The notes below the pieces were generated by a model that was not told the DNA's origin, searched no databases, and saw only the letters and a program-made list of their open reading frames with translations. This document shows positions 8,134-11,830 of a DNA stretch of 11,830 nt, piece by piece (the first letter of the stretch is position 1; each line of letters starts with the position of its first letter). The stretch covers positions 1-11,830 of the forward strand of contig CAMGTS010000021.1 of assembly GCA_946062035.1 (NCBI GenBank). The letters are read 5' to 3'. Source of the DNA: an uncultured Bacteroidales bacterium. Lineage in GTDB: Bacteria; Bacteroidota; Bacteroidia; Bacteroidales; UBA932. A program made the position numbers and the translations under genes.

Positions 8134-8140
8134 AATTCAG

Positions 8141-8218
8141 ATAAATGGAATGCTTTTTATAAAGCGGTTGATTTCAGTGTATTACACTGCTCCAAACCGC
8201 AAAGGAAAAGCCATTTAT
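8141..8218 (+). promoter_or_regulatory. Putative structured 5' leader RNA of the carboxyltransferase mRNA
   Basis: From almost exactly the predicted transcription start, this segment can fold into one long interrupted hairpin. The outer stem is ATAAATGG (8141-8148) with CCATTTAT (8211-8218), 8 bp. After a 4-base bulge come CTTTT (8153-8157) with AAAAG (8206-8210), then GCGGTT (8164-8169) with AACCGC (8195-8200), a symmetric 5x5 internal loop (GATTT/CTCCA), and CAGTGT (8175-8180) with ACACTG (8184-8189). All are Watson-Crick pairs. There is no trailing T-run, so it is not a terminator of the usual kind. It resembles no riboswitch class I recognise. It ends 32 bases before the ATG. Whether it regulates anything is unknown. 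Confidence 0.5.
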
Positions 8219-8250
8219 CATAAATTTTGCGACTAACTAACTTAAACAAA

Positions 8251-10032
8251 ATGGCAAAAGAGATCAAATTTTCCCTCCTTTACCGAGATATGTGGCAGTC
8301 ATCCGGCAAGTATGTTCCGAAAGTGGAGATGCTTAAAGAGATTGCGCCTGTCATTATCGACATGGGATGCTTCGACCGAGTTGAAACAAACGGTGGAGCT
8401 TTCGAGCAGGTCAACCTGCTTTTCGGTGAGAACCCTAACAAAGCTGTAAGAGAGTGGACCGCTCCGTTTAACAAGGTCGGTATTCAGACCCACATGCTCG
8501 AGAGAGGTCTCAACGCTTTGAGAATGTTCCCTGTTCCTGACGATGTCCGTGCGCTTATGTGCAAAGTAAAGAAAGCACAGGGCGTAGATATCATGCGTTC
8601 ATTCTGCGGACTTAACGACCACCGCAACCTCAAAGGGTCCGTTATTCATGCCAAAGAGGCCGGCATGATCGCCCAGGCCGCTTTAAGTATCACGTACTCG
8701 CCTATTCACACGGTTGAGTATTACATGGATATCGTTGATAAAGTCGCTGAATACGGTGCTGACGAAATCGCATTGAAAGATATGGCCGGTATCGGAAGAC
8801 CAGCTTTCCTCGGCCGTCTCACCAAGGCAATCAAAGACAGACATCCTCATCTTAAGGTACAGTATCACGGACACTCTGGCCCTGGCTTCTCTGTTGCTTC
8901 AATGCTTGAAGTAGCACGTGCCGGCGCAGACTATATCGATGTCGCGATGGAACCTCTTTCATGGGGAAAGATCCATCCTGACGTTATTACGATTCAGGCG
9001 ATGCTGAAGGATGCCGGATTCCTTGTTAAGGATATCAACATGAACGCATATATGGAAGCCCGTGCCCTTACCCAGAAATTCATCGATGAGTTCTTAGGCT
9101 ATTGGATCGCACCGGGCAACCACCTTATGACCTCACTCCTTGTAGGCTGCGGTCTGCCTGGCGGTATGATGGGTTCTATGATGGCCGATCTTAAAGGCTT
9201 CCAGGGCGCTATCAACGCTTCGCTCAGAAATCAGGGAAAGAAAGAATTGGATATCAACGAATTGGTTGTAATGTTGTTCCAGGAGGTAGAGTATGTATGG
9301 CCTAAGATGGGCTACCCGCCATTGGTAACTCCTTTCAGCCAGTACGTGAAGAATACCGCCCTCATGAACCTTATGCACATGCTTAAGGGCGAGCCTCGTT
9401 GGAAGACTATCGATAAGGATACAATGAACATGCTCCTCGGCAAGATGGGTAAGCTTCCTGGGCCATTGGCTCCTGAACTTGTGGAAATCATCAAGGGCAA
9501 AGGGCTTGAATTCTATACAGGAGTACCTCAAGAGGCATTCCCTAACGACCTTCCGAGATACGAGAAGATGCTCGCAGAAGAGGGTTGGGAAAGAGGTCAG
9601 GACGATGAGGAACTCTTTGAATTCGCAATGCACGAGACTCAGTACAGAGATTACAAGAGCGGCATAGCAAAAGAGCGTTTCGAAAAAGAATTCGAGACTC
9701 TCAAGGCAAAGGCCGGCGCTCCTATAGTAATCAAACGTCCTGTTGTCGAAGTTCCTACTTTCGATGTCGAGAAAGTTCTCGCCAAATATCCTGATGCAAA
9801 GCCTATTAAGGCTACGGTCAAAGGTGAGGTTATATGGCAGTACGATGTCGCTGACAAATCATCTGCTCCTGCAGAAGGAACAGAGGTCAAGGCCGGAGAG
9901 ACTATCTGCCATATTCAGGCTTTCTACGGCCAGGAGGAGATCAAATCTCCTGCAGACGGAAAATTGGTATTCATCTACCCTAAACAGGGTCAGAAGGTTG
10001 TAAAAGACGAGATTATCGCTTTTGTACAGTAA
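8251..10032 (+). CDS. Oxaloacetate decarboxylase alpha / pyruvate carboxylase subunit B-like carboxyltransferase with a lysine-less biotinyl domain
   Basis: A 593-residue cytosolic protein of the biotin-dependent carboxyltransferase family, which moves CO2 between carboxybiotin and a keto-acid such as pyruvate. The N-terminal TIM barrel keeps the expected metal and catalytic positions: Asp13 in YRDMWQS, Lys176 in EIALKDMAG (the lysine carbamylated in relatives), and His206/His208 in QYHGHSG. GLPGGM (301-306) matches the family's PGGM element. The C-terminal part (about 515-593) is biotinyl/lipoyl-like, but QAFYGQEEIKSP aligns without gaps to the classical EAMKMEIEIKAP site, putting Tyr559 where the biotinylated Lys belongs. 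Biotin, if used, must therefore ride on another protein. The TTG at 8227 is in frame, but the ATG at 8251 fits the family start better. The gene is monocistronic, with its own promoter, structured leader and terminator; no biotin carboxylase or membrane subunits are adjacent. Substrate and direction are not determined by sequence. Confidence 0.85.
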   Translation: MAKEIKFSLLYRDMWQSSGKYVPKVEMLKEIAPVIIDMGCFDRVETNGGAFEQVNLLFGENPNKAVREWTAPFNKVGIQTHMLERGLNALRMFPVPDDVRALMCKVKKAQGVDIMRSFCGLNDHRNLKGSVIHAKEAGMIAQAALSITYSPIHTVEYYMDIVDKVAEYGADEIALKDMAGIGRPAFLGRLTKAIKDRHPHLKVQYHGHSGPGFSVASMLEVARAGADYIDVAMEPLSWGKIHPDVITIQAMLKDAGFLVKDINMNAYMEARALTQKFIDEFLGYWIAPGNHLMTSLLVGCGLPGGMMGSMMADLKGFQGAINASLRNQGKKELDINELVVMLFQEVEYVWPKMGYPPLVTPFSQYVKNTALMNLMHMLKGEPRWKTIDKDTMNMLLGKMGKLPGPLAPELVEIIKGKGLEFYTGVPQEAFPNDLPRYEKMLAEEGWERGQDDEELFEFAMHETQYRDYKSGIAKERFEKEFETLKAKAGAPIVIKRPVVEVPTFDVEKVLAKYPDAKPIKATVKGEVIWQYDVADKSSAPAEGTEVKAGETICHIQAFYGQEEIKSPADGKLVFIYPKQGQKVVKDEIIAFVQ

Positions 10033-10036
10033 ATAC

Positions 10037-11068
10037 CTAAAGTAGAAATTCTATTACCCTCGATTGAACATCAAACCTTTTGATGTCGTCGAGGGTTAGT
10101 TTTTTTACGGCAAGAGATATCCGCTCCGGTTCAGTAAGCTCCGCAAGGTTGTCTTTAGAGGCATAGAAGTCGCCGGCTTCAACTAAAACACGCTTCGGCA
10201 CCAAACCAATCAGTTCGCTTCCTGTAACTTTAGCCCCACGCCTCTCTGCCGCTTTGCAGACTTCTTCAAAAGCTGTATGGACAGGGGTAACATCTATATC
10301 GGTAACATTCATGGAAACTTGCGCACATCCGTATTCCTCTATGTACCAACCGATTGCCTTGCATTTCTTTAAAGGGCCTCCATATCTTGTCCCATCTACG
10401 ACCCTGCCGCTCTCACGTACATCCGCCGCTATCTGTTTGGCAACCTCTATCATCTCATCCTTAGTCGGAGAATCGTTGCCTTTCAAGGAATTTGCAAGAT
10501 TAAAATTTATCGCTATCAGATATTTTCTCGCCCCTATCACGGAAAGGCCGCTTTTTGCGACGGTTTCGTTGAATACACACGGACCGAAATCGGGTTTCCA
10601 TTCAGGTCTGACGATTTTTGCCGGCAAACCTTCATATTCTCCGCTTCTACAGATAGCGAGATTAGCCCTTTCAGGAGTAAAAGCAGCCGCCTCGTAGCAA
10701 TATACAGGTATCCCCAACTCCTCGCCGACTCTTTTTGAAAGAGTGCGGGCATACTCGGCACACTCCTCCAAGGTCACGTCAGAAACCGGAACAAAAGGAC
10801 AAACGTCAATAGCCCCTATCCTTGGATGCGTCCCTTTGTGTCTTCTCATATCAATCAGGCTGCCAGCCAGTCTGAAAGCTTCGAAAGTAGCCGCCGTTAC
10901 CGCTTCCGGAGTGCCAACATAGGTATAGACTGTCCTGTTTGTCGCATAACCCGGATCTACATTAAGCAGCTTTATCCCGGGAAATTCTCTGAAATGAAAG
11001 GCAATCTTCTCAACGGCGGAAGCGTCACGACCGACCGAAAAATTCGGCACACATTCTATCAGCCTCAT
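10037..11068 (-). CDS. ftcD: Glutamate formimidoyltransferase
   Basis: A 343-residue enzyme that transfers the formimino group from N-formimino-L-glutamate to tetrahydrofolate, the last step of the glutamate-yielding histidine degradation route. It starts MRLIECVPNFS, the typical family opening, so I use the ATG at 11068 rather than the TTG two codons upstream. Family signatures are NVDPGYATNRTVYTYVG, the SLIDMRRHKGTHPRIGAIDVCPFVPV block with His81 matching the catalytic His82 of the mammalian enzyme, and GEELGIPVYCYEAAA. The length fits the monofunctional form, with no fused cyclodeaminase domain. It starts 30 bases after the metallo-beta-lactamase gene and probably shares its transcript. 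No other histidine-utilisation gene is in view. Its TAG stop is 4 bases from the convergent carboxyltransferase stop, and its last codons contain that gene's terminator. Confidence 0.93.
   Translation of the reverse strand: MRLIECVPNFSVGRDASAVEKIAFHFREFPGIKLLNVDPGYATNRTVYTYVGTPEAVTAATFEAFRLAGSLIDMRRHKGTHPRIGAIDVCPFVPVSDVTLEECAEYARTLSKRVGEELGIPVYCYEAAAFTPERANLAICRSGEYEGLPAKIVRPEWKPDFGPCVFNETVAKSGLSVIGARKYLIAINFNLANSLKGNDSPTKDEMIEVAKQIAADVRESGRVVDGTRYGGPLKKCKAIGWYIEEYGCAQVSMNVTDIDVTPVHTAFEEVCKAAERRGAKVTGSELIGLVPKRVLVEAGDFYASKDNLAELTEPERISLAVKKLTLDDIKRFDVQSRVIEFLL
10056..10106 (+). terminator. Intrinsic terminator of the carboxyltransferase gene, embedded in ftcD codons
   Basis: The hairpin has ACCCTCGA (10056-10063) pairing with TCGAGGGT (10089-10096), a 4/2 internal loop, and ACATCAAA (10068-10075) pairing with TTTGATGT (10079-10086) around a CCT loop. 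After TAG comes a run of seven T (10100-10106). It lies 24 bases after the carboxyltransferase TAA. On the minus strand no T-run follows, so it works in the plus direction only. The same bases encode the LTLDDIKRFDVQSRV tail of FtcD. Confidence 0.8.
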
Positions 11069-11098
11069 ATTCAAGCTACAACGTAGATATATAAAGTT

Positions 11099-11830
11099 TC
11101 AGACTATCTGCTTGCCGTGGACATACAGGCATATTCCCGTATCGAGTTTTTTGGCAAGAGCCTTAGGGTCTATATCGAAATAATGTATCGGGAAGAGGTT
11201 TTTAGGGCGGATAAGATTCGCAGCCTCAACAAACTCCTCATCACTCATCGTATAAGGAAGATTCTTCGGCAGGAACGCTACATCTACCCCTCTTTTGATT
11301 GTCTGGGATTCAGGGCTTAATGAGCACATTTCAGGTATAAGCTCCGTATCTCCCGCAAAGTATATCTCGAAGTCCTGCATCTTGATAATGTATCCGTTCC
11401 CCTCGCCTCTCAGATGGAAAGGTTTTCCGTTCTCTCTTTTTCTCTTGATATTATATGCCGGAAATGCGGTTATAGTAAGCCCTAACGATGAGACACTTTC
11501 ACCGTTTCTGAGAGTTATTATTTTGCTATGGCGAAGCTTCGGTATTTGAAGCATATTCGCAAGATTCGTCGAAGGGTCTACATTCAACGGGTTGTCATCC
11601 AGATTCAGTTTCTTTCCGTCGATCTTCAGATTGATAAGGTCATTTTCCAGGCAAGTGGCCACGCCCTTGCTCACAATGAACGTCGTATTAGGGGTCGCTA
11701 TCTTTTCGATTGCGGCCGTATCGTAATGATCCGTGTGAGCATGAGTAATAAGTATCAGATCCGCCTTTTTGCACCCGGTATAGTCGAAAACATCACCATA
11801 AGGATCCACATATATATGCATCCCCTCCCA
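11099..11830 (-). CDS. Metallo-beta-lactamase-fold hydrolase, 5'-truncated by the window edge
   Basis: A metal-dependent hydrolase of the UPF0173 / L-ascorbate-6-phosphate lactonase-like branch of the metallo-beta-lactamase superfamily. The frame is open to the right edge. The ATG at 11821 is preceded in frame by Trp-Glu-Gly, giving WEGMHIYVDPYGD, a usual internal strand of this family, so the true start lies outside the window; 243 residues are visible. Metal-binding elements are ITHAHTDHYD (H-x-H-x-D-H), IYFAGDTELIPEM and FPIHYFDIDP near the C-terminus. There is no signal peptide evidence in the visible part. It ends with TGA 30 bases before ftcD on the same strand, suggesting a shared transcript. 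The substrate cannot be read from the sequence, and a link to histidine or folate metabolism is not implied by this family. Confidence 0.85.
   Translation of the reverse strand, partial: WEGMHIYVDPYGDVFDYTGCKKADLILITHAHTDHYDTAAIEKIATPNTTFIVSKGVATCLENDLINLKIDGKKLNLDDNPLNVDPSTNLANMLQIPKLRHSKIITLRNGESVSSLGLTITAFPAYNIKRKRENGKPFHLRGEGNGYIIKMQDFEIYFAGDTELIPEMCSLSPESQTIKRGVDVAFLPKNLPYTMSDEEFVEAANLIRPKNLFPIHYFDIDPKALAKKLDTGICLYVHGKQIV

Noticed and set aside
9133..9633. 166-residue minus-strand open frame inside the carboxyltransferase gene
   Set aside because: The opposite strand encodes a well-supported enzyme over the same stretch. No domain or start signal supports the antisense frame.
10254..10697. 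147-residue plus-strand open frame within ftcD
   Set aside because: It is antisense to highly conserved formimidoyltransferase sequence, with no features of its own.
7977..11068. Functional link between tRNA-His and histidine degradation (ftcD)
   Set aside because: They are separated by another transcription unit, and tRNA position carries no functional meaning here; the closeness is probably chance.

Overview
This window looks like chromosomal DNA of a Bacteroidota bacterium, most likely Bacteroidales. The evidence is a TonB-dependent receptor with an N-terminal carboxypeptidase-regulatory-like domain paired with a DUF4249-type lipoprotein, promoter elements of the Bacteroidetes form TTTG-N20-TAnnTTTG, no Shine-Dalgarno sequences before the genes, and a tRNA gene with no encoded CCA. 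I cannot assign a genus. I see no mobile element, phage gene or CRISPR array.

Layout. Bases 1-836 (+) hold the 3' part of metF (methylenetetrahydrofolate reductase). It converges on a minus-strand outer-envelope operon at 5123-845: a small outer-membrane beta-barrel protein, a large TonB-dependent receptor and a DUF4249-type surface lipoprotein. The receptor keeps one reading frame throughout but carries two internal stop codons (TAG and TAA), so it is best read as a recently inactivated pseudogene in an otherwise intact operon. From 5308 the plus strand carries a promoter, a well-conserved FMN riboswitch (5345-5450) and a complete second TonB-dependent receptor (5508-7907). This is probably a flavin-responsive outer-membrane importer. 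A bidirectional terminator separates it from a minus-strand tRNA-His.

The region 8052-8250 contains divergent promoters for tRNA-His and for an oxaloacetate decarboxylase alpha / pyruvate carboxylase B-like carboxyltransferase (8251-10032). The latter mRNA seems to begin with a 78-nt region able to fold into one long interrupted hairpin. Its C-terminal biotinyl-like domain aligns without gaps to the classical biotin attachment site but has Tyr where the biotinylated Lys should be. Its transcription terminator lies inside the last codons of the convergent ftcD gene (glutamate formimidoyltransferase, 11068-10037, minus). ftcD follows a metallo-beta-lactamase-fold hydrolase (11099 to beyond the right edge, minus), probably in the same transcript.

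The points most worth following up are the FMN-riboswitch-controlled receptor, the carboxyltransferase with a lysine-less biotinyl domain and its structured leader, and the twice-interrupted receptor between two intact envelope genes. metF and ftcD both feed folate one-carbon metabolism, but they lie in separate transcription units and I do not read them as a system.
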